Positions 1-7,794 of a stretch of 64,000 nucleotides of DNA are shown in pieces. A program made the translations under genes and the position numbers. The notes under the pieces were generated by a model. It did not search any database and had not been told where the DNA came from. It saw nothing but the letters and a program-made list of their open reading frames with translations. How positions within the stretch are numbered: position 1 is the first letter of the stretch; each line of letters starts with the position of its first letter. Source of the DNA: Mycolicibacterium iranicum (GTDB lineage: Bacteria > Actinomycetota > Actinomycetes > Mycobacteriales > Mycobacteriaceae); contig NZ_JACHVU010000009.1 of assembly GCF_014190915.1 (NCBI RefSeq), positions 124,001 through 188,000 of the forward strand. Reading direction: 5' to 3'.

Positions 1-384
1 GGTGACGAGCCCGGGCGTGTGCACCAGCCCCACCACGCTGACCACCACCGGTTCATCCGGCCCCGGCGGCGCCGGCGCGGCGGCCGACGACGACACGTCC
101 TCCACCGGCGGCAGTTTCGCCGACACCACCGCGGGCGGGCTGTCCCGGATCAGCGTGACCACGGTGACCAGCACCGCGACCAGTCCGACGACGCCGAGGG
201 CGATCACCCCCGCGCGACCGGGGTCGGCACGGATCCTCGCCCACCAGGCCGTCGCCCCGGCCGGCGCCTGTTCCGGCAGCCACCGGGACAGGGAGGTGTC
301 CGGTGGATCGTCGTCCTCGGCACCGACGTCCGCGGTGGCGCCGAGACGGCGGTGCAACCGGTCGGCGGGCAGTTCGGTGGACAT
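1..384 (-). CDS. comEA: ComEA-type helix-hairpin-helix DNA-binding protein, N-terminal part (runs off window)
   Basis: Open frame on the minus strand from ATG at 384 to the window edge, giving the first 128 residues. A polar N-terminal stretch is followed by one membrane segment (about residues 61-83, GVIALGVVGLVAVLVTVV), a Pro/Ala/Ser linker and then the start of a soluble domain VVVSVVGLVHTPGLVT, which is the typical opening of the SLBB-like part of ComEA. ComEA proteins are membrane-anchored and bind incoming or extracellular DNA; the C-terminal helix-hairpin-helix would lie outside the window. In M. tuberculosis the equivalent gene (Rv2415c) precedes comEC, which would also lie to the left here. 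Family assignment is by motif and by synteny with degV/octT further right. Confidence 0.7.
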   Translation of the reverse strand, partial: MSTELPADRLHRRLGATADVGAEDDDPPDTSLSRWLPEQAPAGATAWWARIRADPGRAGVIALGVVGLVAVLVTVVTLIRDSPPAVVSAKLPPVEDVSSSAAAPAPPGPDEPVVVSVVGLVHTPGLVT

Positions 385-485
385 GCGCCGACGGTATTGC
401 GGCGCGACGACGCGACCGTGCTCCCCGCGGGGCTCAAAGGCCCGGCCTGTGGATGAACTCGGCATTGGGGACAACGGTGGTTAGC

Positions 486-1295
486 ATGACGGCGATGAAC
501 CCCCGAGCCCCGAAGATCGCAGGTATCGCGTTCGCGGTGCTCTACGCGACCGCGGTGCTGGTGCTTCCGGCTCTGCCCGGACCCGACGCCGGCGTCGTCC
601 GCATCCAGGGGCTGTTCCTGGCGTTCTCCGCGCTGGCGGTCGTCGTGGTGTTGGCCTTCGCCAGGGACCGCCTCGTCGGTCCCCCGTCGCATCTGTTCAC
701 GCTCGGCTCGGCACTGCTGGTGGCCCAGGTGTGCCTGGCCGTCTGGTTCACCGCCGGGCCTGCGCTGCGGCCGGGCCAGGTGACGGTCGGCACCGCCCGG
801 GCGCTCGACGACATCGGTGCGATGTGGCTGCCGGTGGCCACGATCGCCAACATCCTGGTCGCGATCCCGATCCTGTTGAGCGCCAACGACGGTCACCTCC
901 CGCGGTGGATGGGCACGGTGGCCGCGGTGTTCACCGTCGAGCAGCTGATCGAGACCATCACGATCATCGGGCCCGCAGGGAGCTTCATCTCCCCGGGAGG
1001 GCCCATGAACCAGTACCTCGGCGGAACCCTGACAGCGGCGTTCTTCCTCGCGCTGGGCATCGCACTCACGCCCCAGCACGTCGTCGCGGAGAAGCCGGTC
1101 GCGGTCGGCAACGAGACCAGCACCGAGACCGGCCCCGAAACCAGCACCGGGACCGGCCCCGAGAGCGACACCGAGGACGAACCCGGGGCCGAACCCGGGG
1201 CCGCCGCCACCCGCAGATCGCCGGGCGATGCGCCCGGCGCCGACGACCGCCGGACTCATCCGCTGTCCGCCACCGACGAACACCAGGGAGACTGA
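486..1295 (+). CDS. Hypothetical six-helix membrane protein with acidic Thr/Glu/Gly tail
   Basis: A 269-residue protein with about six hydrophobic segments (near residues 8-28, 38-58, 66-90, 108-128, 136-156 and 172-190), so an integral membrane protein. After the last helix there is a hydrophilic tail of about 75 residues with short repeats of the type TETGPETSTGTGPE, probably disordered. The chosen ATG at 486 has a GGTGG sequence upstream; ATG 495 is a possible alternative. The stop TGA overlaps the ATG of the next gene (TGATG), so it is translationally coupled to the acyl-CoA dehydrogenase. I do not recognise a named family; a transporter or membrane partner role would be guesswork. Confidence 0.7.
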   Translation: MTAMNPRAPKIAGIAFAVLYATAVLVLPALPGPDAGVVRIQGLFLAFSALAVVVVLAFARDRLVGPPSHLFTLGSALLVAQVCLAVWFTAGPALRPGQVTVGTARALDDIGAMWLPVATIANILVAIPILLSANDGHLPRWMGTVAAVFTVEQLIETITIIGPAGSFISPGGPMNQYLGGTLTAAFFLALGIALTPQHVVAEKPVAVGNETSTETGPETSTGTGPESDTEDEPGAEPGAAATRRSPGDAPGADDRRTHPLSATDEHQGD

Positions 1296-2440
1296 TGGCA
1301 CTGTCACGGCTGGTACCGCCGTCGAGTGTCGATGCGCCGCAGACCGACACCCTGCGAGCCGAGGTACGGGAATTCCTCGCCCAGCAGCGCGCAGCGGGCG
1401 CGTACACCCCGTCGCCGGACGCGTGGCTCAGTGGATGGGACGAGAAGTTCACGGCCGCGCTCGCCGAGCGGGGCTGGCTCGGAATGACGGTGCCCGTCGC
1501 CTACGGGGGTCAGGGCCGCAGTTTCTCCGAACGGTTCGTCGTCACCGAGGAGTTGCTGGCGGCGGGCGCACCGGTGGCGGCGCACTGGATAGCCGATCGG
1601 CAGATCGTGCCGTCGCTTCTGAAGTACGGCACCGAACGCCAGAAGAGCGAATTCCTTCCTCAGATCGCCCGCGGCCGATGCTTTTTCGGCATCGGCATGA
1701 GCGAACCCGATTCGGGTTCCGACCTGGCCAGCGTGCGCACCCGAGCCGAACGCGTCGACGGCGGATGGTCGCTGACCGGCACGAAGGTGTGGACCTCGGG
1801 CGCTCACCTCGCGCACGCGTTCATCGCCCTGGCCCGGACGGAACCCGTCGATCCCGCACACCGCCACGCCGGGCTCAGCCAGTTCATCGTCGATCTGCGC
1901 GGACCCGGCGTCGACATCCGCCCGATCGTGTCCATGAACGGCGCCCACCACTTCAACGAGGTGATCCTCGACGGCGCCTTCGTGCCCGACGACATGGTGT
2001 TCGGGACGATCGGCGACGGCTGGGAGCAGGTCACCTCCGAGCTGGCCTTCGAGCGCAGCGGACCCGAACGGTTCCTGTCGACCTTCGTGCTGCTCGATGC
2101 CTGCGCGGAAACTGCTGCAGGGCAACGGATTCCGCCCGGCGAAGACCTCGGACGGCTCGTCGCACGCGTGGCCGGGCTGCACCAGATGTCCTCGGCAGTG
2201 GCCGGCGCGCTGGAACGTGGCGAATCCGCGGACGTGGCAGCCGCGGTGGTGAAGGTGCTGGGAACGGCCACCGAGGGCGACATCGCCGAATTCGCCCACC
2301 TCGCCGTCGAGGACGCCGCGGACGACGAGTACTCGGCGATGTCCGACGCCGCGGTCGACCAGCGTCCCGGTTTCACCCTCCGTGGGGGCACGAACGAGGT
2401 GCTGCGCGGAGTCATCGCACGCGGGTTGGGGATTCGATGA
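1295..2440 (+). CDS. Acyl-CoA dehydrogenase (FadE family), full-length subunit
   Basis: A 381-residue protein with the standard acyl-CoA dehydrogenase layout: N-terminal helical domain, middle beta domain with GIGMSEPDSGSD and WTSGAH (FAD/substrate-binding strands), and C-terminal helical domain ending in the FAD-contacting RGGTNEVLRG. It would catalyse alpha,beta-desaturation of an acyl-CoA thioester using FAD and an electron-transfer flavoprotein. It starts inside the stop codon of the membrane-protein gene and its own stop overlaps the start of a second, shorter acyl-CoA dehydrogenase. Such adjacent pairs in mycobacteria (for example the ChsE and FadE28/29 types in steroid degradation) form alpha2beta2 heterotetramers, which is the likely arrangement here. 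The substrate cannot be told from sequence. Confidence 0.88.
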   Translation: MALSRLVPPSSVDAPQTDTLRAEVREFLAQQRAAGAYTPSPDAWLSGWDEKFTAALAERGWLGMTVPVAYGGQGRSFSERFVVTEELLAAGAPVAAHWIADRQIVPSLLKYGTERQKSEFLPQIARGRCFFGIGMSEPDSGSDLASVRTRAERVDGGWSLTGTKVWTSGAHLAHAFIALARTEPVDPAHRHAGLSQFIVDLRGPGVDIRPIVSMNGAHHFNEVILDGAFVPDDMVFGTIGDGWEQVTSELAFERSGPERFLSTFVLLDACAETAAGQRIPPGEDLGRLVARVAGLHQMSSAVAGALERGESADVAAAVVKVLGTATEGDIAEFAHLAVEDAADDEYSAMSDAAVDQRPGFTLRGGTNEVLRGVIARGLGIR

Positions 2441-3426
2441 CGACACCGGGCGTCGAGCCCGCGCTCGCGCAGATGATGGATTCGGTGTTCGCCGAACACG
2501 GCGCAGACACCGACCTGTGGCAACGACTGGACGCGCTCGGGCTCGTCCGCCTCACCGGCGCCGAAGACGACGGCGGCAGTGGCGCGGGATGGCCGGAGGC
2601 GAGCGAGCTGCTGTCGGCCGCCGTGCGCCACAGCGTGCGAATCCCGGTCGCCGAACACGACCTACTGGCCTGCTGGCTCCTGGATGCGGCCGGCGTCGGC
2701 AGCGACGCGGCGGTGCGCACGGTGTGCGTCCTCGACGGGGACGGGCGGGCCGCAGGGGTGCCATGGGCATCGCAGTGCGACCGCATCGCCCTCGTCTGGC
2801 CCCGCGGCGGCGGTTACGCAGTCGCCGACGTCAGCACCGACGAGGTCTCGATCATTCAGGGCCTCAACATGATCGACGAACCTCGGGACGGCGTCACCGC
2901 GGACCCCACCGCGCACGCCGGTACCGACCTGGACCCCATGCTGGTCCGGCAGTTGCGGCTCAAGTCGGCGCTTGTGCGCGCGATCCAGATCTGCGCCGCG
3001 CTCGACAGGGCTCTCGAGCTCACCATCGAGCATGCCGCGTCGCGCGAGCAGTTCGGGCGCCCGCTGGCGAAATTTCAGGCGGTGCAGCACCAGATCGCCG
3101 ACATCGCCGCCGAAGCCGCGCTGGCACGCTCGGCGACAGAGTCGGCCCTGGCGGCGGCCACCACCGACTGGAGCTCACCGCATCTGGAATTCCTTGTCGC
3201 ATCGGCCCGGTCGTGCGCCGGGCACGCCGCGACGGTGGTCGTCCGCAATGCCCACCAGGTCCACGGCGCGATCGGCACGACGCGGGAACACCGCCTGCAC
3301 GAATACACGCGCGCGGCGTTGGCATGGCGGTCGGAGTTCGGGTCGGTGCGGCACTGGGACGCGCGGCTGACGCAGATGGCGATGGACGCGGGCCCCGGGG
3401 GCGCGTGGCCCCTCATCTGCCCGTAG
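2437..3426 (+). CDS. Acyl-CoA dehydrogenase-like partner subunit (FadE family)
   Basis: A 329-residue acyl-CoA dehydrogenase relative, shorter than the usual 380 or so and poorly conserved in its N-terminal and middle domains. The C-terminal part keeps the family signature: REQFGRPLAKFQAVQH, a helical bundle, and NAHQVHGAIGTTREHRLHEYTR. ATGA overlap with the preceding gene indicates coupled translation in equal amounts. In heteromeric mycobacterial FadE complexes one subunit contributes the catalytic base and the other part of the FAD site; I infer this is the beta-like subunit. The gene ends 3 bp from the convergent SDR gene, so no separate terminator fits between them. Confidence 0.8.
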   Translation: MTTPGVEPALAQMMDSVFAEHGADTDLWQRLDALGLVRLTGAEDDGGSGAGWPEASELLSAAVRHSVRIPVAEHDLLACWLLDAAGVGSDAAVRTVCVLDGDGRAAGVPWASQCDRIALVWPRGGGYAVADVSTDEVSIIQGLNMIDEPRDGVTADPTAHAGTDLDPMLVRQLRLKSALVRAIQICAALDRALELTIEHAASREQFGRPLAKFQAVQHQIADIAAEAALARSATESALAAATTDWSSPHLEFLVASARSCAGHAATVVVRNAHQVHGAIGTTREHRLHEYTRAALAWRSEFGSVRHWDARLTQMAMDAGPGGAWPLICP

Positions 3427-3429
3427 CGC

Positions 3430-4236
3430 TCAGCGCACGACCACCGCACTGGGAACCCGCGGCGCCCCCAGCATCTCCCGGTGCGAGCGCGGGGTGCGCC
3501 CGCCGACGTCGGTGATGCCGTACTGTTCCGCGACCTCCGCCGCGATCAGGGTGTGCCCGCTCACCTCGTCGATCGCGGGGTCGCGGTAGAGCGCATCGAC
3601 CACCCGGCCGATGAACTCCGGGGTCTCGGTCTGCTCGGCGAATGCGCCCAGCGCCTCGTCGTTCCCGTTGAAGGCGGAGCGCAGCCTGTCGGTGAGCAGG
3701 ATGCCCATCCACAGCGACACCGTCGTGACGCTCGTGCCGCGGAAGTCAACCGCCATGTCGGCGGCCATCTTGTCAATGCCGGCCTTCTGCGCTCCGTAGG
3801 CGGGTCCGTGCATGTAGCACACCGAACCCGGCGACGAGGTGAACACGATCAGGCCGCGGGGGGCTGTCAGCAGCAGCGGGGCGGCGTGCCACGACGCGAC
3901 ATAGGCCGAGCGCAGGCCGACGTCGAGCACGTCGCCGAGGTCGCGGGGTTTCTCCCAGAACGGCCCGCGGCTCACCAGATCCTCGGAGATCACCGCGGCG
4001 TTGTTCACCAGCAGGTCCAGCCGGCCCGTCTCCTGCTCGACACGCGCGAACAACCGCCCGACGGCGTCGTCATCCCGATGGTCCAGCCGCACACCGGTCC
4101 CCCACCCCGGGTCGTCGCCGACGTTGCGTCCGGTGCCGTAGACGCGCCACCCCGACGAGGACAGGGCGGTGGCGATCCCCTGTCCTGCGCCCCGGCTCGC
4201 CCCGGTCACCACGGCCACCGGCGCCATGTCGCTCAT
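3430..4236 (-). CDS. Short-chain dehydrogenase/reductase (SDR)
   Basis: A 268-residue classical SDR. The NAD(P) glycine motif TGASRGAG lies at residues 11-18, the NNAA motif near 78-81, the active-site serine region TSSPGS near 133-138, and the catalytic YGAQK (Tyr147-x3-Lys151). It would reduce or oxidise a carbonyl/hydroxyl on an unknown substrate. The ATG at 4236 is preceded by TAGGGT at 4243-4248 with a 6-nt gap, which looks like a -10 box of a leaderless transcript. The gene converges on the acyl-CoA dehydrogenase pair and diverges from the split reductase gene; a common lipid or sterol pathway with the neighbours is possible but unproven. Confidence 0.85.
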   Translation of the reverse strand: MSDMAPVAVVTGASRGAGQGIATALSSSGWRVYGTGRNVGDDPGWGTGVRLDHRDDDAVGRLFARVEQETGRLDLLVNNAAVISEDLVSRGPFWEKPRDLGDVLDVGLRSAYVASWHAAPLLLTAPRGLIVFTSSPGSVCYMHGPAYGAQKAGIDKMAADMAVDFRGTSVTTVSLWMGILLTDRLRSAFNGNDEALGAFAEQTETPEFIGRVVDALYRDPAIDEVSGHTLIAAEVAEQYGITDVGGRTPRSHREMLGAPRVPSAVVVR

Positions 4237-4293
4237 GCGGCCACCCTAGAGGCAGTAGCTTGCTGTAGTTGACGACACTCGACGAGGAGGACC

Positions 4294-5180
4294 ATGTCCG
4301 TCATCTCCACCACAACCAGACCCCCTGCCGCCCCGCTGCGCGTCATCCAGTGGACCACCGGCAACATCGGCCGGCGTTCGCTGCACGCGATCATCGGCCG
4401 CGACGACATGGAGCTGGTCGGGGTCTTCGCCCACGGCGCCGACAAGGTCGGTGTCGACGCCGCCGAGCTGGCGGGCTGGCCGGAGCCGACCGGTGTGCAC
4501 GCGACCGACGACATCGACCAACTCGTGGCCCTTCGTCCCGACGCCTGCTGCTACAACCCGCTGTGGCCCAGCGTCGACGAGCTGGTCCGGTTGCTCGAGT
4601 CGGGCATCAACGTGTGCTCGAGCGCGGCCTGGATCACCGGCGGCAAGCAGAACCCCGAGGATCTGGAGCGCATCCGGAAAGCTTGTGAGGCAGGCAATTC
4701 GACGATCTTCGGCAGCGGCGCCCACCCGGGGATGAGCAACCTCGTCGGCATGGTGCTCAGCGGCGCGTGCGAGCGCGTCGACGAAATCCGCATCACCGAG
4801 TCGGTGGACTGCTCCACCTATGAATCCGCAGGCACGCAGACCGCGATGGGGTTCTCGCAGGACCCCGACACCCCGGGGCTCGCCGAGAGCGTGCGCGTCG
4901 AGAGCGAGGTCTTCGCCGAGTCGGCGGCGATGATGGCCGACGCCATCGGGGCCACCCTCGACCGCATCACGTTCGACGTGACGTTCACACCGGCGACCGG
5001 GGACAGCGACCTGGGTTTCATGCAGATACCCGAGGGCACCGTGGCCGGTGTGCACGGCTACCACCGCGGTTGGGTCGGCGACCACAACATCGTCAGCGTC
5101 GGCTTCAACTGGATCATGGGCTCCCACGTCACGCCGCCGAAGCCGTTGGAGCACGGACACGTCGTGCAGGTGTTCGGCCT
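4294..5180 (+). pseudogene. DapB-like NAD(P)H-dependent reductase, 5' part, interrupted by integrated element
   Basis: Start at ATG 4294 with a strong upstream GAGGAGGACC ribosome-binding site. The product begins with a Rossmann NAD(P) motif (VIQWTTGNIGRRS, residues 18-30) and matches the mycobacterial dihydrodipicolinate-reductase-like family, which is of unknown substrate and distinct from true DapB. Native coding runs to the attL core at 5173-5180 (residue 295). The frame then continues into the inserted element to 5295, replacing the true C-terminus by 38 element-encoded residues. The missing 3' part (62 residues) lies in frame at 15825-16011. Joining at the core gives a 357-residue protein reading FGLPNMRTVVHCLPP across the join. 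The gene is therefore broken by the insertion but restorable by excision. Confidence 0.9.
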
Positions 5181-5195
5181 CCCGCATATTCATTC
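5158..5195. other. attL junction with TTCGGCCT core (core 5173-5180)
   Basis: The left boundary of the integrated element. TTCGGCCT at 5173-5180 is repeated exactly at 15817-15824. Everything left of the core reads as conserved reductase coding sequence; everything right of it is element DNA. The right arm contains ATTCAT (5188-5193), the partner of ATGAAT at 15810-15815 in the reconstructed attP. The stop codon of the element's first gene (5190-5192) lies inside this arm. Serine integrases need only a few bases of identity between sites, which fits an 8-bp core. Confidence 0.85.
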
Positions 5196-5876
5196 AGGAC
5201 GTTTTCGATTCAAGCGGAGTCGGCGCGGTTTCGGTGGCTCATGGTGCGGCTCCTCCCAGCCAAGAACTTCGGCAAGCTTCATCACCCCCTCCTGACAGTT
5301 CTCGTGACATGCGTAGACATCAAGAGAGCTGAATTCCTCCGATAGAGAACGTAACTCGTCATCATCGCCATCCCACACGCCCGGTCCCGACGCCTTGATG
5401 GGCGCGATAATCTTCTCCTGTATAGCGAGCGCGTTTGTGAAGCGTGCGTAGAAGTCGTCTAGGTCCATGCGCAGTGTCATGCCAATTTCAAGAACTTCCG
5501 GCGAGGATTGCAACAGCGCTACCCGCATCATCGCCACCCGCAGCGACTCCCACTGTTTTAACAAAGCTTCGACTTGTACATCCGGGCTCCGGTACTGACG
5601 TAGCGCTTCTAGCCAGCCGTCTACCCCCACTGGCGGAGGCGGGAAGATGAAAGCAAGTACAGGGTTGCTGTCCATGAGCAGCGATAGCACGTTAGCAAAG
5701 ACCTCCAGCGCATCCCTGCGGTCCTTCTCCAATTGCTCACGCCGACGTTGATTCGCGCCCAACCAGGAACTTAGGTAGACGCCACCCAAAGAGACGGCAG
5801 CACCAGAGAGGAAAGATATCGCAGGCGTGAGGCTGTCCAGTAATGCAACGATGTCCACAGGGTTGACCCTAGACAT
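5190..5876 (-). CDS. Element-encoded membrane-anchored protein of unknown function at attL
   Basis: A 228-residue protein. Residues about 14-38 form one hydrophobic segment (AISFLSGAAVSLGGVYLSSWLG), followed immediately by a charged helix NQRRREQLEKDRRDALEVF, then a mostly helical soluble part with a possible pairing of Cys residues (YACHENC), and a basic C-terminus. This predicts a single-pass membrane protein with a cytoplasmic or external helical domain. GGGGG sits 7 nt before the ATG. It occupies the cargo position next to the attachment site and is separated from the head genes by about 226 bp, so it probably has its own promoter. Superinfection exclusion or anti-phage activity is a guess from position only. 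Its stop codon overlaps the attP arm. Confidence 0.75.
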   Translation of the reverse strand: MSRVNPVDIVALLDSLTPAISFLSGAAVSLGGVYLSSWLGANQRRREQLEKDRRDALEVFANVLSLLMDSNPVLAFIFPPPPVGVDGWLEALRQYRSPDVQVEALLKQWESLRVAMMRVALLQSSPEVLEIGMTLRMDLDDFYARFTNALAIQEKIIAPIKASGPGVWDGDDDELRSLSEEFSSLDVYACHENCQEGVMKLAEVLGWEEPHHEPPKPRRLRLNRKRPE

Positions 5877-5921
5877 AGCGAAGCCCCCGCAGCATCAGTA
5901 ACTACGAGGGCTGTCGGTACC

Positions 5922-6031
5922 CGTCTCTGTCAGGGCACCCCGGAAGGCTGGATAAGTTCCCCCGGTTGCTCATGTCGCCAGATACAACAAACGCCCCTGC
6001 CCGGAGAGTCGAGAGACTTAAGACAGAGACG
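5922..6031. repeat. Perfect 10-bp inverted repeat flanking 90 bp in the gap between membrane protein and head genes
   Basis: CGTCTCTGTC at 5922-5931 and its exact complement GACAGAGACG at 6022-6031. The 226-bp gap (5877-6102) that holds it has no convincing reading frame. It presumably contains the promoter of the membrane-protein gene and any end signal of the head-gene operon. The function of the repeat is unknown. Confidence 0.5.
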
Positions 6032-6102
6032 ATTGCTGCGCGCCAGGGCGAAACTGACGACTTCGCTACCCACCTAAGCCGGAAGGCGGGCGGCGCAAAA
6101 TC

Positions 6103-6483
6103 TCAAGCAGATGCGGCGACCACATCAACCCAGTAGTAATCGGGCAGGGTTCCGGTCAGGGTGTTCGGGAAGTCCCACTGCCGCATCGACTGCACCTTCC
6201 ACCACGAGCCGTCCAACTGGAGGGTGATCGGCAACAGCCCCGGCATGATGGAACCGGCAACAATCTCTAAGTAGTCACCCTGTCGGACGATGACACCCGA
6301 CGCTTGCTGCCTACGGATACCGATTTGCCCTTCGGTTGAGATGACGCCGGGGAAGTTTCTGCCCATCGGTGACGCTGACTCGCCGCCCAGCACACAACCC
6401 TCAAGCTGCCCCAGGAGAGTGCGACTGTCGCGCTTTCTACCGTAGAAATCGGATTCCATGTTCCTGTACGCGTTGACGATCAT
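6103..6483 (-). CDS. Putative head-tail connector / minor head protein
   Basis: A 126-residue protein, last gene of the head module. The start is placed at ATG 6481-6483 because it overlaps the TGA of the preceding connector gene (ATGA), implying coupled translation; a longer frame from 6534 exists but would overlap that gene by more than 50 bp. The sequence is rich in beta-forming stretches (VIVRQGDYLEIVAGS, LPITLQLDGSWWKVQ) without membrane segments. Position after capsid and adaptor is where tailed phages encode head-closure or neck proteins. I do not recognise the family by motif, so the assignment is positional. No tail gene follows; the next gene is the membrane protein. Confidence 0.6.
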   Translation of the reverse strand: MIVNAYRNMESDFYGRKRDSRTLLGQLEGCVLGGESASPMGRNFPGVISTEGQIGIRRQQASGVIVRQGDYLEIVAGSIMPGLLPITLQLDGSWWKVQSMRQWDFPNTLTGTLPDYYWVDVVAASA

Positions 6484-6797
6484 CGTGCACGCTCTCGATA
6501 CCTGTTGAGCACGAACAACTCTGGGACGCTCCATCCGGAGAACGCGCCGCGAAAGCTCACACTCTCAGGTCCGCGAGCCTCAGCCATGTCAATGCCGCGA
6601 GGGTTCGCCACCAGCCTGCACGCCGCCGACACAATCACCCCGGCGAGTTCCTCATTCGGAACACCGTCAGAAAAACCCTGATCGCGGGTGTACGCCTTCG
6701 CCATCACCGTCACGTTGCGCAGCGCCGCGTTACCGTGCACCTCAGGTACGGGACGGTTCAACAGCGCGGACAGATCCGCGACAGTAGGCGCAGCCAT
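6480..6797 (-). CDS. Putative head-tail adaptor protein (gp6-like)
   Basis: A 105-residue, mostly helical protein: MAAPTVADLSALLNRP, then a conserved-looking helix VPNEELAGVIVSAACRLVANPRG and SWSVPELFVLNRYR near the C-terminus. This pattern (N-terminal domain of short helices, a loop, then ...RYR at the end) is typical of HK97 gp6-like head-tail adaptors that form the ring under the portal. The start codon lies 4 bp after the capsid gene stop region, and its stop overlaps the next start, so the three genes are one transcriptional unit. Confidence 0.65.
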   Translation of the reverse strand: MAAPTVADLSALLNRPVPEVHGNAALRNVTVMAKAYTRDQGFSDGVPNEELAGVIVSAACRLVANPRGIDMAEARGPESVSFRGAFSGWSVPELFVLNRYRERAR

Positions 6798-6801
6798 TGA
6801 A

Positions 6802-7665
6802 TCACGCTGCCGTCAACAGGGTTACAGCCTTCGGCTGAGTCACCGCAACATCGAACCTAGCTGTGACGCGAATGCCTACTGTGTCGTAATCGCCGTATGT
6901 CTGATCCAAGATAGTTACGGTCGGATTCTCATCACGGGCAACAACGACCTTGCTGAAGTCCACCAACCCAACGCGGGCCTTGCCAGATACGTTAGGGATA
7001 AAGTCAGTCAAAATTACGGGAAGCCCAAAAAGCTGAAGCGCGGTCCCGTTTTGAATTGTCGTCGGGTCAATCAAGTATTGCGCTGAACTGCCGCCCGTCT
7101 TCAACTTGCGGATCGCCGCGAAGCTCTGAGACGTCATGACCCAATGAGTTGGCCGAACTTTATTTGCCATCGCCGTAGCCCAGCCATCAATAAGTGAATC
7201 AGCGTTAGTCAAATCAAGTGTGCCAGTAGCAATGTTGGTTTGACGCAGTACGCCCTTGATGGTGTCCGATGCCCCGGTGCCATCCCAAAGAGCTGCATCC
7301 AACACAGTCGCGGCGTCGGAAACCAACTTATTCTGCACAACCTTGTCAAGAGCGCCAACGGTGTGAGTAGCCTGACGAATAAGTTCGTTACTCAACTTCG
7401 AAAGAACCTTGATACCCTTCAAAGTGCTTGGCAGCATCTGAATTTCATCGAAGCTGACGTTGCTGTCCGGGATCTGAGCGCCAGCGGCAACGAAACCAGC
7501 AGAGGCACCCGAAGCGATACGCGGCACCCTCAACGGCCCTGCGGTGTCGATGATCTGGGGGCCTGCGGCAAGGAACGTTGATTCCTGCTCAAGAGGCTGA
7601 ACTAGGAGATTTGCTACCTCAGCGGCGGTAAGTGTCGCATTGTTAGCGGGTGTCTGAATAGCCAT
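6802..7665 (-). CDS. Phage major capsid protein (HK97 fold)
   Basis: A 287-residue protein starting at ATG 7663-7665, chosen because AAGGAAAT lies at good distance upstream; an in-frame ATG at 7689 gives 8 extra residues with no better signal. The layout fits HK97-type capsids: N-terminal arm, E-loop region with PRIASGASAGFVAAGAQIPDS, spine helix around LVSDAATVLDAALWDGTG, and the P/A-domain strands WVMTSQSFAAIRKLK, LFGLPVILTDFIP and VTARFDVAVTQPKAV at the C-terminus. The family usually runs 270-330 residues in small-genome siphoviruses. No prohead protease gene is present, so maturation would use the separate scaffold-like protein upstream. Confidence 0.88.
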   Translation of the reverse strand: MAIQTPANNATLTAAEVANLLVQPLEQESTFLAAGPQIIDTAGPLRVPRIASGASAGFVAAGAQIPDSNVSFDEIQMLPSTLKGIKVLSKLSNELIRQATHTVGALDKVVQNKLVSDAATVLDAALWDGTGASDTIKGVLRQTNIATGTLDLTNADSLIDGWATAMANKVRPTHWVMTSQSFAAIRKLKTGGSSAQYLIDPTTIQNGTALQLFGLPVILTDFIPNVSGKARVGLVDFSKVVVARDENPTVTILDQTYGDYDTVGIRVTARFDVAVTQPKAVTLLTAA

Positions 7666-7794
7666 ACGATTTCCTTCAATTGACAACAAATGAAAACGTC
7701 GCCATCGAGGACAAACGTAGGAATGAGCTTCAGCTCAGAAAGTGTTCAATAGGCTGCAAATCAATTGCTTAACCTATATACATAATCATACCAT
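7666..7794 (-). promoter_or_regulatory. AT-rich leader with possible capsid promoter and small hairpin
   Basis: The 129 bp between scaffold and capsid genes are far more AT-rich than the surroundings. On the minus strand they contain TATGAT and TATATA tracts that could serve as a -10 box, and a short hairpin GAGC-TTCA-GCTC at 7720-7733. An extra promoter here would explain high capsid expression. No start site can be proved from sequence. Confidence 0.35.

Noticed and set aside
204..1307. Long minus-strand open frame opposite the membrane-protein gene
   Set aside because: Rich in Arg, Gly and Pro with no motif; it is the antisense shadow of a GC-rich coding gene. The plus-strand gene has clear membrane segments and coupling.
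5181..5295. Extension of the reductase frame into the element as a genuine new C-terminus
   Set aside because: The 38 added residues are antisense to the element's membrane-protein gene, and the true C-terminus is found intact at 15825-16011.
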